From Rubrivirga marina (GTDB lineage Bacteria; Bacteroidota; Rhodothermia; Rhodothermales; Rubricoccaceae): a stretch of DNA of 64,000 bases. Below, piece by piece: positions 1-9,180 of the stretch. The translations under genes were made by a program, and so were the position numbers. Position 1 is the stretch's first letter. Each line of letters begins with the position of its first letter. Under the pieces are notes generated by a model, which saw nothing but the letters and a program-made list of their open reading frames with translations, ran no database searches and had not been told where the DNA came from. The stretch lies in contig NZ_MQWD01000001.1 in assembly GCF_002283365.1 (NCBI RefSeq), positions 2,543,858 through 2,607,857 on the forward strand, in the 5' to 3' direction.

Positions 1-192
1 GTCCGGGGGGTGGGTGGGCGTCGAATCGGGAACGGGCGGCCCTGTTCCATCCGTGCGGGGCGGTCGGGTGGATTCTCCGTGCGACCGGCGAGCCGTCGAG
101 CGCCCGCCCCGAACGGCCTCAAACTACGGCCCATCGGCACGCGGACCGGCGGAATTCGACGTGCGGAACGCGCCCCGCGTCATCCTTCCCCA

Positions 193-225
193 CGCGGACG
201 CCGAGGCGGGGGACGGCGTCACGCG
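193..225 (-). terminator. Hairpin terminator of the lamin-tail protein gene
   Basis: Inverted repeat just past the stop codon of the minus-strand gene ending at 238. Arms 193-203 and 214-225 pair as CGCG plus GACGCCG with CGGCGTC plus CGCG, with one bulged A at 221 and a 10-nt loop that contains a GAGGCGGGG run. There is no T-tract, which is usual for the hairpins in this window. The rest of 1-237 shows no gene I can support. Confidence 0.6.
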
Positions 226-237
226 AGCGACCTGACG

Positions 238-2979
238 CTACGGCCGCGCCAGAACGACCACGCCTCGGAGGGTCTCCGTCGTCCCGCCCTGCGCGTCGAC
301 GGCCTCCACGAGGACGACGTAGATGCCAGCGCGGAGCGGCCGACGGGCGTCGTCGGTGCCGTCCCAGGTCAGCGTCGCGGTGCTCCCGCTGAGCCGGCCC
401 GCCTCGACCTCACGCACGAAGCGCCCACCGCCGTCGTAGATCCGGGCGCGGACCAGGCCCGCCTCGGTCGAGAGCTGGTAGGTGATCTGCGCAGCCTCGC
501 CGCGCGTCGGGGCGAACGGGCTCGTGATCGTCAGCCCGGCCTCGCGCTCGACGGGGGTCTCGGAGAGGCCGACCGAGTTAGGAGCCGAGGGCGTCCCGCC
601 TCGCACGTCGAGCGACGACGACCAGTTGGCTGGATCGTTCGGCGGGCCTGCCGGGTCTCGGCGTTCGAGGCTGATCCCGGTCGCGTCGTCGAGCTCCACG
701 CGGTGCCAGTCGGGGTCGTACGCCACAGAGTCGAGGACGGCGCCGTCCGCGCGGAGGACGATGGCCTCGCCGCTGTTCGACAGGCTGATCCCGGTACCCT
801 CGACGAACGGCGCCTCCGGGAACGCGGCACGAAAGCCGGCCGCGTCGCGGACGACCGTGAGCGGTTCGCTAGGGAGCAGAATCGTGGCCTCACCAGAGAG
901 CACGTCGCCATTGCCCGATCCGTCGTCGAGTGTGATCCCGCGCAGGTCAAACACGCCATCCGCAGTCGCGTTGAGGAGCTCGAGGTACTCGCCATCGCTC
1001 CCGGTCTGCGGGTCAAACATGATCTCCGTCACCACCACGTCGCCGGGCCCCGGTGTGTCGGGCGTGCCGACGAGGAACCGGGCCTCGGCGCGGTCGGTCA
1101 CGTTGCCGGCGAGGTCGGTCAGTCCGGTCACCGAGAGTGTGTAGAGCGTCTGGTCGTCGAGGGGCTCGGCGAGGGCGAGCTCGACGCTCAGGATGCCCAC
1201 CTCGTTGGCCGTGTCGAGCTCCGTCACTGAGACCACGGGCTGGCCGAGGCCGACGACGTCGTAGGCGCCTGCGTCCGTCGCCGAGGCGTCTGTCACGGGC
1301 TCGGTGAACGTGACGCGGACCTGCCCCGGCGCGTCCGGAAGCGCGGAGGCCCGTACGATCCCCGGGGCCGTCGTGTCCGGGGTGAACTCGACCGTGGTCG
1401 ACGTCGAGGCCGTCGTGTTGCCCAAGAGATCGACGAGGGACGTTGCCGTGATCGTCGTGGTGCCAGCCGACAGCACGCTGGCGAGCGCCAGCGTCACGGT
1501 CGTGGCGCCGTCATAAGCCGCCTCGGTGACCGTGGGGCCGGACTCGAGCGAGAACGCTGACGCCGTCACCGAGGCGGGGTCGGCCGGCTCGTCGAGCGTG
1601 ACCGTGACCCTCCGCCCGTCGGGGCCGGCGGACGCCGAGACGAGTTGGGGGCCCGTCACGTCGGGTTCGTAGCGGCTGTTCTGCACGCCTGGGGTGCCGC
1701 CGCGGAGGTCCGTCGTCGTGGCGTAGTTCGAGGCGACCGACGATGGGCCGTCTGGGTCCTTCCGTTCGAGGCTCGCGTCCTCACCGCCCCAGGCGGGGTC
1801 GTAGAAGAGCGAGTCGACCGTCACGTCGCCGTATTTCAGGACAATCGCGTCGCCCGTGTTGTTGAGCGCGCTCCACGCCGGCTGCTCGACGAACGGGACA
1901 CTGGGGAAGACCGCCGCGAACAGCTCGCCGTCCTCGACGATCACGGCGTACTCGCCCGGCCCCACGAACGCGAGCTGGTCCGTCACCGGCTCGGGGTCGC
2001 CCGTCCCGTCGTTGAGCGTGAGGTCGCGGAGGTCGAACGCCTGGTCGGTCCGGTTCAACAGCTCGACGAACTCGCCGGGGGTATCGGAGGTCGGCTCGTC
2101 GTAAAGGAACTCGTTGATGACGAGATCGCGCGGGCCTGCCGTGCCCCCCTCTCCAAAGAAGAACGTCGTACTCGCCTCGGCGATCGCGTTGCCGCGGAGA
2201 TCGGCCACGTTGCGGACCGTGAGCGAGTACGACGCCGGTCCTTCGAGCGGAGCCGCAAGTGCGAGGACGACCTCGCTCGGCACGTCGCCACGCATCGCCA
2301 TCGCGGGCGTCCTGGCACCGCCGCCGATCGTGTAGTTCGATACGACTTCAGTTGTCGCGGGGTCCACGGGTTCGCCGAACGTCACGCGGACGGTCTGCGC
2401 GTCGAGCGCCTCGGCCGCGACGAGCGTCGGCGGAGTCGTGTCCTCGAAGAAGAGCGTGTTCTGTGCGCCGGGCGTCCCACCGTCGGGGCTCGTCGTCGTG
2501 CCGAAGTTGCCCGCCTCGGTGCTCGGGCCGAGCGGGTCGCGCCGTTCGAGCGACGCGTCCGAGCCGCCCCACGACGGGAGGTAGGGGACGGCGTCGATCT
2601 CGGTGCCGCCCATCAGCAGGGCCGGGCGGTCTCCTGTGTTGTTGAGGGAGGGAAACCCATCAAGATCGACGAAAGGCACCCCCGGGTACGCCTCTGCGAA
2701 CGCCTCGCCGTCGCGCGCGATGACGAGGTAGTCGCCGGCCGCGAGCGTCGTTCCACCGGGGATCGGGTCCGTGGCGCTGCCGTCGTCTGTGAGGAGGAGG
2801 CCCCCGAGGTCGAGTGGGCCGTCCGTCACGTTGAGGATCTCGACCCACTCGTTGCCCGACGGCTGCGGCGCCGGCGGGTCGTACATCACCTCGTTTATGA
2901 TCAGGTCTCCCGCCACAGGCGCCTGCGCAGAGGTGGACGTGGACACGAGGGCGAGACAGACGAGCGAAAGCCAGCGCAT
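238..2979 (-). CDS. Secreted lamin-tail-domain protein with Ig-like and FlgD-like C-terminal domain
   Basis: 913 aa with a Sec signal peptide (about residues 1-20, ending TSAQA). Three lamin-tail (LTD) modules start near residues 24, 285 and 705; each opens with a pattern like LIINEVMYDPP or VVVTEIMFDP followed by GNEWVEILN or DGEYLELLN. Between them are Ig-like modules of the type TPPTLVAAEALDAQTVRV. The last ~90 residues look like a FlgD-type Ig fold ending ARIYDGGGRFVREVEAG...AGIYVVLVEA, as used for anchoring or T9SS-linked export in this phylum. It is probably a surface or extracellular protein; LTD proteins are often near nucleases or calcium-binding enzymes, but no catalytic domain is visible. 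It appears monocistronic, with its own promoter box and terminator. Confidence 0.8.
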   Translation of the reverse strand: MRWLSLVCLALVSTSTSAQAPVAGDLIINEVMYDPPAPQPSGNEWVEILNVTDGPLDLGGLLLTDDGSATDPIPGGTTLAAGDYLVIARDGEAFAEAYPGVPFVDLDGFPSLNNTGDRPALLMGGTEIDAVPYLPSWGGSDASLERRDPLGPSTEAGNFGTTTSPDGGTPGAQNTLFFEDTTPPTLVAAEALDAQTVRVTFGEPVDPATTEVVSNYTIGGGARTPAMAMRGDVPSEVVLALAAPLEGPASYSLTVRNVADLRGNAIAEASTTFFFGEGGTAGPRDLVINEFLYDEPTSDTPGEFVELLNRTDQAFDLRDLTLNDGTGDPEPVTDQLAFVGPGEYAVIVEDGELFAAVFPSVPFVEQPAWSALNNTGDAIVLKYGDVTVDSLFYDPAWGGEDASLERKDPDGPSSVASNYATTTDLRGGTPGVQNSRYEPDVTGPQLVSASAGPDGRRVTVTLDEPADPASVTASAFSLESGPTVTEAAYDGATTVTLALASVLSAGTTTITATSLVDLLGNTTASTSTTVEFTPDTTAPGIVRASALPDAPGQVRVTFTEPVTDASATDAGAYDVVGLGQPVVSVTELDTANEVGILSVELALAEPLDDQTLYTLSVTGLTDLAGNVTDRAEARFLVGTPDTPGPGDVVVTEIMFDPQTGSDGEYLELLNATADGVFDLRGITLDDGSGNGDVLSGEATILLPSEPLTVVRDAAGFRAAFPEAPFVEGTGISLSNSGEAIVLRADGAVLDSVAYDPDWHRVELDDATGISLERRDPAGPPNDPANWSSSLDVRGGTPSAPNSVGLSETPVEREAGLTITSPFAPTRGEAAQITYQLSTEAGLVRARIYDGGGRFVREVEAGRLSGSTATLTWDGTDDARRPLRAGIYVVLVEAVDAQGGTTETLRGVVVLARP

Positions 2980-3007
2980 CGAGCGAGTGAAGAATCGCTC
3001 GAAGCTA
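2980..3007 (-). promoter_or_regulatory. TAGCTTCG promoter box plus leader hairpin for the lamin-tail gene
   Basis: On the minus strand TAGCTTCG (3007-3000) matches the Bacteroidota -7 element TAnnTTTG except for one T-to-C. The start codon is 21 nt downstream. The intervening leader is almost entirely a 7-bp hairpin, CGAGCGA (2980-2986) with TCGCTCG (2995-3001), loop of 8, so the box abuts the stem. The stem could affect initiation or translation. No -33 TTG is evident. Confidence 0.45.
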
Positions 3008-3040
3008 GGGTGGACCCGCCAATCGCCCGCCGCGGCCCCG

Positions 3041-3062
3041 TCCGCCTCGGCGCCGAGGTGGG
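3041..3062 (-). terminator. GCCTCGG-type palindrome after the M20 gene
   Basis: Core palindrome CCTCGGCGCCGAGG at 3045-3058 extends outward by a G-T and two C-G pairs. It lies 17 nt past the stop of the minus-strand amidohydrolase and belongs to the recurring GCCTCGG/CCGAGGC palindrome family of this window. A terminator role is inferred from position. Confidence 0.5.
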
Positions 3063-3078
3063 CCGAGCCGGTGGGTCG

Positions 3079-4323
3079 CTACGCCTCGGCCCGCGCGGCG
3101 AGGTCGCGGAGGCAGACCTCCGTCATCAGCCGGGCCGCGAGGGGGAGCGCGCTCTCGTCGAGGTCGAACCGGGCGTGGTGGAGCGGGTAGCGCGTCTCGG
3201 GGCCCGCCGCCGTCCCCACGCGGACCATGCACCCCGGCACCTCCTGGAGGTAGTACGCGAAGTCCTCGCCGCCCATACTCGGGAGCGGGATCCGCACGGC
3301 GGCCTCCGGCCCGAACAGGTCGGCCGCGGCCTGCCGCGCGCGCTCGACTTCGGCCCCGGTGTTGACGACGGCCGGGAGCGTCACGTCGAAGTCGACGTCG
3401 ACGTCGGCCTTGTAGACGGCGCCGAGGGCGCCGGCGACCCGGCGGATCTTCTCTCGGAGGAACCCGAGCGTCTCGCCGTCCGAGCACCGGATCGTCCCGC
3501 CGAACTCGACCTCCGACGGGATCACGTTGAGCGCGTCGCCGCCGCGGAACCGGCAGATCGTGAGGACGGACGCCTTTCGGGCGTCGGTCACGCGACCGGG
3601 GAGCTGGTACATCTCCGTCGCGATCTGATTCGCCACCCAGACCGTGTCGACCGCCTCGTGCGGTCGCGCCGAGTGGCCCGAGCGCTCGCTGCACACGGTC
3701 ACGCGGAACGGCGCGCAGGCGGCCGTCAGCGACCCGCGCCGGAAGCCGAACCGGCCGACGGCCTGCGACGGGTCCATGTGGACGGCGTAGATGGCGTCGA
3801 CGCCATCGATTGCGCCAGCCTCGATCATGGCCGGGGCGCCGGACGGGTTGATCTCCTCGGCCGGCTGGAACAGCACGCGGACCGTCCCGGCGAACTCGTC
3901 GCGCCGCGCGTGCGCGAGGGCGGCCACGCCGCAGGCGACCGTCATGTGGGCGTCGTGGCCGCAGGCGTGCATCACGCCCGGCGTCTGCGAGCGGTACGGC
4001 GCGTCCGTCGCTTCCAAAATGGGGAGGGCGTCCATGTCCGTCCGGTACGCGACCGTCGGCCCGGGCCGGGTGCCCACGACGTCGACCACGAAGCCGGTGC
4101 CGGCGAGGGGCGCCGACGGCGTGAGGCCGCGCGCTTCGAGCCACGCCCGGACGCGGCGCGACGTCTCGACCTCCTCGAACCCCAACTCGGGGTGCTGGTG
4201 GAGCTCGCGACGGAGCGAGACGAGGTCCGTGCGGAACGCGTCGGAAAGGGCGGGGTCGGCGGCGGGGGGCGCGTCGGCGAGCACAGAGACGAGGGTTGGG
4301 ACGTGTGATCGAATCGTGACCAA
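3079..4323 (-). CDS. M20-family amidohydrolase (N-acyl-amino-acid / IAA-amino-acid hydrolase type)
   Basis: 414 aa, the usual length for the M20D peptidase subfamily. These are metal-dependent enzymes that cleave N-acyl or aminoacyl amide bonds of small substrates in the cytoplasm. Visible motifs: LRRELHQHPELGFEE near residue 38, the metal-binding HACGHDAH at 119-126, the catalytic-glutamate motif LFQPAEE at 151-157, a histidine in YAVHMDPS near 182, and GGEDFAYYL plus LHHARFD toward the C-terminus. The inserted dimerisation domain lies roughly at 190-310. The substrate cannot be told from sequence; family members are annotated as hippurate hydrolase, IAA-amidohydrolase or N-acyl-L-amino acid amidohydrolase. 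No signal peptide is seen. Confidence 0.88.
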   Translation of the reverse strand: MVTIRSHVPTLVSVLADAPPAADPALSDAFRTDLVSLRRELHQHPELGFEEVETSRRVRAWLEARGLTPSAPLAGTGFVVDVVGTRPGPTVAYRTDMDALPILEATDAPYRSQTPGVMHACGHDAHMTVACGVAALAHARRDEFAGTVRVLFQPAEEINPSGAPAMIEAGAIDGVDAIYAVHMDPSQAVGRFGFRRGSLTAACAPFRVTVCSERSGHSARPHEAVDTVWVANQIATEMYQLPGRVTDARKASVLTICRFRGGDALNVIPSEVEFGGTIRCSDGETLGFLREKIRRVAGALGAVYKADVDVDFDVTLPAVVNTGAEVERARQAAADLFGPEAAVRIPLPSMGGEDFAYYLQEVPGCMVRVGTAAGPETRYPLHHARFDLDESALPLAARLMTEVCLRDLAARAEA

Positions 4324-4384
4324 CGTACCGACCTGTCGACTCGTTCGCCGTGGCTGCGAAGGGCCAGCGAGGAGCCCACGCAGG

Positions 4385-4402
4385 CCCCGCGAGTTTGCGG
4401 GG
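4385..4402 (-). terminator. Hairpin terminator of the carboxylate-amine ligase gene
   Basis: Perfect 6-bp stem CCCCGC (4385-4390) with GCGGGG (4397-4402), loop GAGTTT, directly after the minus-strand stop codon at 4406. There is no T-run. Confidence 0.5.
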
Positions 4403-4405
4403 GAC

Positions 4406-5593
4406 CTAGCCCGCCTCGGGCGTCGCCGCGGCCAGGACGCTCTCCCGGAGTTCGGTCGAGAGCGCCGCGACGACGTCCGGCAGCCGACTCGACCGTTCCA
4501 TCGTGCGGCGCTGGCGCTCGTACGACGCGCCTCCCTCGAGAACCCGGTGGAGGCCGCGGAGCTCCTCGAGGCAGTTCAGCTGCTCGGCGACCGGCTCCAG
4601 CTTCGCCACGAGGTCGGGGATCTGCTGGCGCAGCGGCGCGTGGTCGCCGTCGTTGTCGCAGATCACGTCGGCGTCGAGGCCGTGGCGGGCGGCGCGCCAC
4701 TTGTTCTCGCGCAGGATCCACGGCTTGAGGAGCTGGAGCGGCGACCCCTTCTCGTACCGCTCGCCGATGGCGACGACGAGGCACTGGACGAGCGCCACGA
4801 GCGACGCGACCTCGTGCATCGTCGAGGGCGCGTCACAGATCCGAATCTCGAGCGTCCCGAAATTGGGGTGCGGCCGGATGTCCCACCAGATCTCGCGGAT
4901 CGTCTCGATGGCCTTGGCCCGGACGAGCGTGTTCATGAACCGCTGGAACTCGCCGTAGTTGGCGAGCCGGTACGGGAGCCCAGCGGTCGGCATGCCCTCG
5001 AAGATCTTCGACCGCGTGCTCGCCAGGCCGGTGTCCTCGAAGTCGACGAACGGACTCGACGCCGACACGGCGAGCAGATGCGGGAGGTAGCTCGCGAGCG
5101 CGTTCGAGACGGCGATGGCCTTCTCGCCCGAGGAGATCCCGACGTGGACGTGGAGCCCGTAAATCAAGAGCCGCCGCGCCGGCCACTGGATCTTGTCGAC
5201 GAGGTTCTGATAGCGGTCGTTGGGGAAGATCTTCTGGTCTCGCCACTGCCCGAACGGGTGCGTCCCGGCAGAGGAGAACGCCAGGCCCAACTCGTCGCCG
5301 AGGTCGTACAGCTCGCGGAGCGACCCGCCGAGGTCGGTCACGCAGCCGGCGACGTTGTCGCAGATGCCCGTGATGACCTCGATGGTCGACTGGGTCAGCT
5401 CCTGCTTGATCTTCGGGTGCTCCCCGCCCAGCCGGTCCAGCAGTTCGACGGACCCCTGCTTGAGGTTGAATGTGACGGGGTCCACGATCTGGAGCTCAAT
5501 CTCGACTCCCAACGTCGGATTCGGCGACGGCGTGAACGGGATCGGGGCCAGGGCGTCGGCCGTGGAGAGGTCCATCTGGGCAAGAAGGGGCAT
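4406..5593 (-). CDS. YbdK-type carboxylate-amine ligase (glutamate-cysteine ligase family 2)
   Basis: 395 aa from the ATG at 5593. It belongs to the GCS2 family: PTLGVEIELQIVD near the N-terminus carries the conserved E-x-E ATP/metal residues, and YGLHVHVGI, SSPFVDFEDTGLASTRSKIFE, IRPHPNFGTLEIRICD and AARHGLDAD follow in family order. Such enzymes form amide bonds weakly with glutamate and cysteine in vitro; the physiological role is unsettled. The frame is open to an ATG at 5644, but family similarity begins only after MPLLAQ or MDLSTAD (5575), so the short start is preferred. It sits alone between two hairpins. Confidence 0.85.
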   Translation of the reverse strand: MPLLAQMDLSTADALAPIPFTPSPNPTLGVEIELQIVDPVTFNLKQGSVELLDRLGGEHPKIKQELTQSTIEVITGICDNVAGCVTDLGGSLRELYDLGDELGLAFSSAGTHPFGQWRDQKIFPNDRYQNLVDKIQWPARRLLIYGLHVHVGISSGEKAIAVSNALASYLPHLLAVSASSPFVDFEDTGLASTRSKIFEGMPTAGLPYRLANYGEFQRFMNTLVRAKAIETIREIWWDIRPHPNFGTLEIRICDAPSTMHEVASLVALVQCLVVAIGERYEKGSPLQLLKPWILRENKWRAARHGLDADVICDNDGDHAPLRQQIPDLVAKLEPVAEQLNCLEELRGLHRVLEGGASYERQRRTMERSSRLPDVVAALSTELRESVLAAATPEAG

Positions 5594-5661
5594 GGGAGGA
5601 AGAAACCGCCCGTGTGAAGGAATGGCAAACGAGTCGACGTGCACGCGGGTCCCAGACAGGA

Positions 5662-5692
5662 GCGCCCCGCCGACACGAGGCCGGCGGGGCGC
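5662..5692 (-). terminator. Strong 11-bp hairpin terminator after the Calx-beta/T9SS gene
   Basis: Perfect inverted repeat: GCGCCCCGCCG (5662-5672) pairs with CGGCGGGGCGC (5682-5692), loop ACACGAGGC. It is 26 nt downstream of the minus-strand stop at 5718 and upstream of the next gene's start. Stem strength supports intrinsic termination although no U-tract follows. Confidence 0.65.
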
Positions 5693-5717
5693 GGGGCAGA
5701 GGCTGCTGAGAGGTGCG

Positions 5718-8700
5718 CTAGCGCACGATCGTCAGCGCCCTCGTCTGCACGAGGCTCTCGCCCGCGGCCCGGACGAGGTAGGCGCCCGGCACGAGCTGGC
5801 CCGGCGCGATCGACGCCTCGAAGGTGCCGGCCACCGGCCCGTCGTGGAGCACCGCGACCTCACGGCCGAGCGCGTCGTAGATCGCGACGCGGACGTCGCC
5901 GGTCACGTCGGACAGGGCCACCGTGGCCCGCCCGGCGGACGGGTTCGGGTAGACCGACAGCGACGGCAGGGCCGGGCTGCCTTCCGACGCGACGCCGGCG
6001 CCCACGGAGAGCTGGATCGCGAAGCGGCCTGCGAGAACGCTGTCGCCCTCGGCCACCGTGAACGTGAACGGCGTCCCGGCCTCGAGCTCCGTCGGGGCCG
6101 TCCCATCGAACAGCTCGACGATGACCGGGCGGCCGTCGATCTGGCTCGGCATCTCGGTCAGCACGAACTCATAGGCGCCCGGCTCCGGCACCCGGAGGTA
6201 GATCGGCATCGCGATGAGCTGGCCGACCTCTGGCGCCGGCCACGAGAACGCGGCGTAGAGCGCGTCGGTGTCGACCGGGCCCGGCGTCGCGAGCGAGGCG
6301 CCGGGCGGGCTGACCACGTCGAAGCCGTCGAACTCGTCGAGGCCCTCGCCGCCCACGCCGAGGCGGAGCACGAGGACGTCGCCCGGCGCGTCGGCCACGA
6401 GGCTCGCGCCGCCGCCGCTGGCGGGGCGGACCTGCAGCACGACCGCCGACTCGTCGTCGGTCGGGGTGAAGTCGGCCTCGGTGATCGACTCGCCAGCGCC
6501 GCCGGCGGCGTCCTCGCCGATGGTCACGCTCACGTCGTCGGCGTCGCCGTCCGGCGTGACCTGGAGGATGACGGCCGCGTACGGGTAGAGGTACGGCGAC
6601 GCGGCGTCGCAGCAGTCCTCCGCCGCGAGCGAGATCGGCTCGAAGGCGCCCGACATCGGGTTGAACACGAGCGCCACGTCGGCGAGCGTGCCGCCCTCGA
6701 CGGTGATCGCCGAGAGCGAGACCGGCTCGTCGGACGGGTTGCCGATCGGGACGAGCACGCGGGAGGCGTCGTCGACCGCAATCGTCGTCTGGTCGTAGGC
6801 CGTCGCGCCCATCGGGGCCGAGCCCGTGAACGTCAGGTCCGAGCCCTCGGCGACGTCGATGAGGACCGGCTGGCCGGCCATCAGGACCGTCCCCGGCGCG
6901 GCCGGGACGAAGGCGCCCGTGGCCGCGTCGTAGATGAACACCTCGTCCGACCCGGCGGCGTCCGCGAGATCGGCAGCCGAGACGCCGTTGATGGGCAGCG
7001 AGAGGGCGCGGAGGCCGGGCTCGCCTACCGGGACCGTCGTCGTGACCGGGTCGCCGTCGTTGTCGACGACGACGAGCACCAGCGTCCCGCCGCCGACCTG
7101 GTTGGGCGGATTGACGGAGAGCTGGAACACGAACGGCTCGTTCTCCTCCGGGACGAAGTCGTCCGTGATCGGGATCACGACCGTGTACGGCGGCGAGGTG
7201 CCGAACCCGCCGATCGTCGTCGTGGTCGAGGTGAACCCGTCGAGGTCGGCCGGGTCGCCCGAGAGAAGCGAGACCGTCACGCGGACCGGGTTGTCGAGGT
7301 TGTCGGCCTCGAGCTCGACGATCGCCTCGCCGGCCCCCTCGCTCACGACCTGCTGGACGCGCGCGAAGCGGACGGTCGCGCCGCCCTGGACCACCGCCGT
7401 GCCCGTCAGGTTCACGCGGTAGCTGCCGGTGGAGCCGCCGTTGTCGGCCCAGTCGTCGAGGACGCCGGTGGCGCCGTTGTCGAACTCCTCGTCGTCGGCG
7501 TTGACGGCGTCGTTGTTGAAGCTCGAGACGCACAGGCTGTAAGTCCCGGCCATCCCGCCGGCATCGGTGAGATCACCCGCGCCGAACCGCGAGTTGAGCC
7601 CCTCGCCGCCGTCGTCGTCGAAGAGGACGAACGTGCCGTCGGCGCGGAAGAGGTGGAACTGCGAGTCGCCCAGCGGGAAGCTCTCGCCGCTCGTGAACAG
7701 CTCGGCGGAGAAGGCCGCCGGGTCGACCACGCGGAAGACGAAGCAATCGGCGTCGTTGGTCGGGTCGGCCTCGGGGCCGTTGCCGATGTAGCCGAAGAAC
7801 GACGTGCCGTCGCCGCCGACGAGGAAGGGCGCGTTGTCGACGATGTTGCCGGCGTCACCGGGCTGGCCGTCGTCGCCCTCAAACGGGTTCTCTTCGTCGT
7901 CCTCGATGGTCACCGACGCGATGCACGAGGCGCCCTCGCCCATGGCGAGCGCGCCGCCGAGGCCGGCGCGGTCGTCCTTCGAGGTCGTGATCTCGGGTCC
8001 GCCGCCGAGGCACATCGGGTCCTGCACGTTGCCCGAGACGTCGGAGATGTAGACGACCGCGTCCTCGACGGGCTCGAACTCGTCGTCGTCGAGGGCCGTG
8101 AGCGTGACGCTCCCGCTGGAGGTGCCCGAGCCGATGACGATCTGGACGCCGGCCGTCTCGCCGTCGTCGTCAGAGAGCGTGTAGTCGGAGCCGAGGACGG
8201 CGTCGCCGAAAGGCGCCGCGTCGATCGTGACCGTCACGTCGCCGTCGGCCGCTGAGGAGAGGAAGGCCGTCAGCGTCGAGGTCCCGCCGTTCTCGGAGAT
8301 CGACGACGGGCTGGCGATGAGCGAGACCGTGGGGTCCGCCGCGCCGATGTCGAACATGTTCGGTAGGTACGTGCTCGGCTCGAAGTTGATCGCGACGACG
8401 TAGTTCGAGAGCGCGTTGAACGCGGCGATGAGCTCCTCGACGGTCCCGGAGGTCGGCGCGTTGAGCCCGGTCGGGCGGGTGTCATAGGCGAACCCGTCGT
8501 TGTTGTCGAACTCGACGACGGCGTCGGGGCCGAGCGCGCTCGGCGCATCCGAGGTCGCGTCGACGAGGTCGACGTAGTAGAGGAACGTGCCGCCGGCCGG
8601 CGTCGTCCCGTCGGCCCCCTGGTAGGCGACGATGGAGTCGCCGGAGAACTCGGACAGGACGAACCCGGAGTTCGTCACGAGGACCGTGCCCTGGCTGGCG

Positions 8701-9029
8701 GTCTCGGGCGTCGAGTTGTTGACGTTGATCGTGACGACCGTCCCGGCGGGCAGCGCGTTGAGCGTGACCGAGACGACGCCGTCGTTGCCGTCGTCGGTGG
8801 CCGCGCCGCCGGCCGTCATGTCGAAGTCAGAGAACCGGACGACGGTCCCGGAGGAGACGTCCGTCAGGAGGACGAACGAGAACTGCTCGCCGCCCGTGGC
8901 GCCGGCGTCGACCGCCAGGATGGCGACGTCGCCTTGAGAGAGGATGGTCTGCGCGTGGGCCGTCGGGGCCAGCAGCAGGACCGAGAGGGCTGTGCCGAGG
9001 AGCGCGCGGGTGAGGGGTAGCAATCGCAT
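5718..9029 (-). CDS. Secreted Calx-beta-like protein with T9SS type A C-terminal sorting domain
   Basis: 1103 aa, strongly acidic. Signal peptide about residues 1-26 (LLLAPTAHAQ). The N-terminal ~230 residues resemble beta-rich domains of secreted cell-surface proteins. Two Calx-beta-like segments follow: one around PSSISENGGTSTLTAFLSS and EFEPVEDAVVYISDVSG, another around VSEGAGEAIVELEADNL and DDFVPEENEPFVFQLS. The last ~90 residues carry a type A sorting domain with VYPNPSAGRATVALSD, VRVAIYDALGREVAVL and PGAYLVRA. The protein is therefore predicted to cross the outer membrane by type IX secretion and be surface-attached or released. It has no enzymatic motif and probably acts in adhesion or as a matrix protein. 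It is transcribed alone. Confidence 0.82.
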   Translation of the reverse strand: MRLLPLTRALLGTALSVLLLAPTAHAQTILSQGDVAILAVDAGATGGEQFSFVLLTDVSSGTVVRFSDFDMTAGGAATDDGNDGVVSVTLNALPAGTVVTINVNNSTPETASQGTVLVTNSGFVLSEFSGDSIVAYQGADGTTPAGGTFLYYVDLVDATSDAPSALGPDAVVEFDNNDGFAYDTRPTGLNAPTSGTVEELIAAFNALSNYVVAINFEPSTYLPNMFDIGAADPTVSLIASPSSISENGGTSTLTAFLSSAADGDVTVTIDAAPFGDAVLGSDYTLSDDDGETAGVQIVIGSGTSSGSVTLTALDDDEFEPVEDAVVYISDVSGNVQDPMCLGGGPEITTSKDDRAGLGGALAMGEGASCIASVTIEDDEENPFEGDDGQPGDAGNIVDNAPFLVGGDGTSFFGYIGNGPEADPTNDADCFVFRVVDPAAFSAELFTSGESFPLGDSQFHLFRADGTFVLFDDDGGEGLNSRFGAGDLTDAGGMAGTYSLCVSSFNNDAVNADDEEFDNGATGVLDDWADNGGSTGSYRVNLTGTAVVQGGATVRFARVQQVVSEGAGEAIVELEADNLDNPVRVTVSLLSGDPADLDGFTSTTTTIGGFGTSPPYTVVIPITDDFVPEENEPFVFQLSVNPPNQVGGGTLVLVVVDNDGDPVTTTVPVGEPGLRALSLPINGVSAADLADAAGSDEVFIYDAATGAFVPAAPGTVLMAGQPVLIDVAEGSDLTFTGSAPMGATAYDQTTIAVDDASRVLVPIGNPSDEPVSLSAITVEGGTLADVALVFNPMSGAFEPISLAAEDCCDAASPYLYPYAAVILQVTPDGDADDVSVTIGEDAAGGAGESITEADFTPTDDESAVVLQVRPASGGGASLVADAPGDVLVLRLGVGGEGLDEFDGFDVVSPPGASLATPGPVDTDALYAAFSWPAPEVGQLIAMPIYLRVPEPGAYEFVLTEMPSQIDGRPVIVELFDGTAPTELEAGTPFTFTVAEGDSVLAGRFAIQLSVGAGVASEGSPALPSLSVYPNPSAGRATVALSDVTGDVRVAIYDALGREVAVLHDGPVAGTFEASIAPGQLVPGAYLVRAAGESLVQTRALTIVR

Positions 9030-9154
9030 GTGGGAGCGTGGAGGGGAAGAGGCATCCTATATACTGGAGACCGAGCTACCCGTGGTCAGGGGAGTCAGGA
9101 TTGAGGGGTCCGCCCCCGCTCGCCGCGACTCCAACCTGCTGTGTCGGGAGCCTT

Positions 9155-9176
9155 GCCCCGCCTGCTCTGTCGGGGC
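9155..9176 (-). terminator. Weak hairpin after the photolyase gene
   Basis: GCCCCG (9155-9160) pairs with CGGGGC (9171-9176), loop of 10, five nt past the minus-strand stop codon at 9181. The surrounding 9030-9180 also holds the 5' leader of the Calx-beta gene, with an AT-rich TATATA patch near 9059-9064, but no promoter box I would assign. Confidence 0.35.
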
Positions 9177-9180
9177 CTTG

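Noticed and set aside
5220-8255. 1011-codon plus-strand frame
   Set aside because: Arg/Asp/Val-rich translation with no domain, opposite to the Calx-beta protein gene; stop codons are rare in this frame because of composition.
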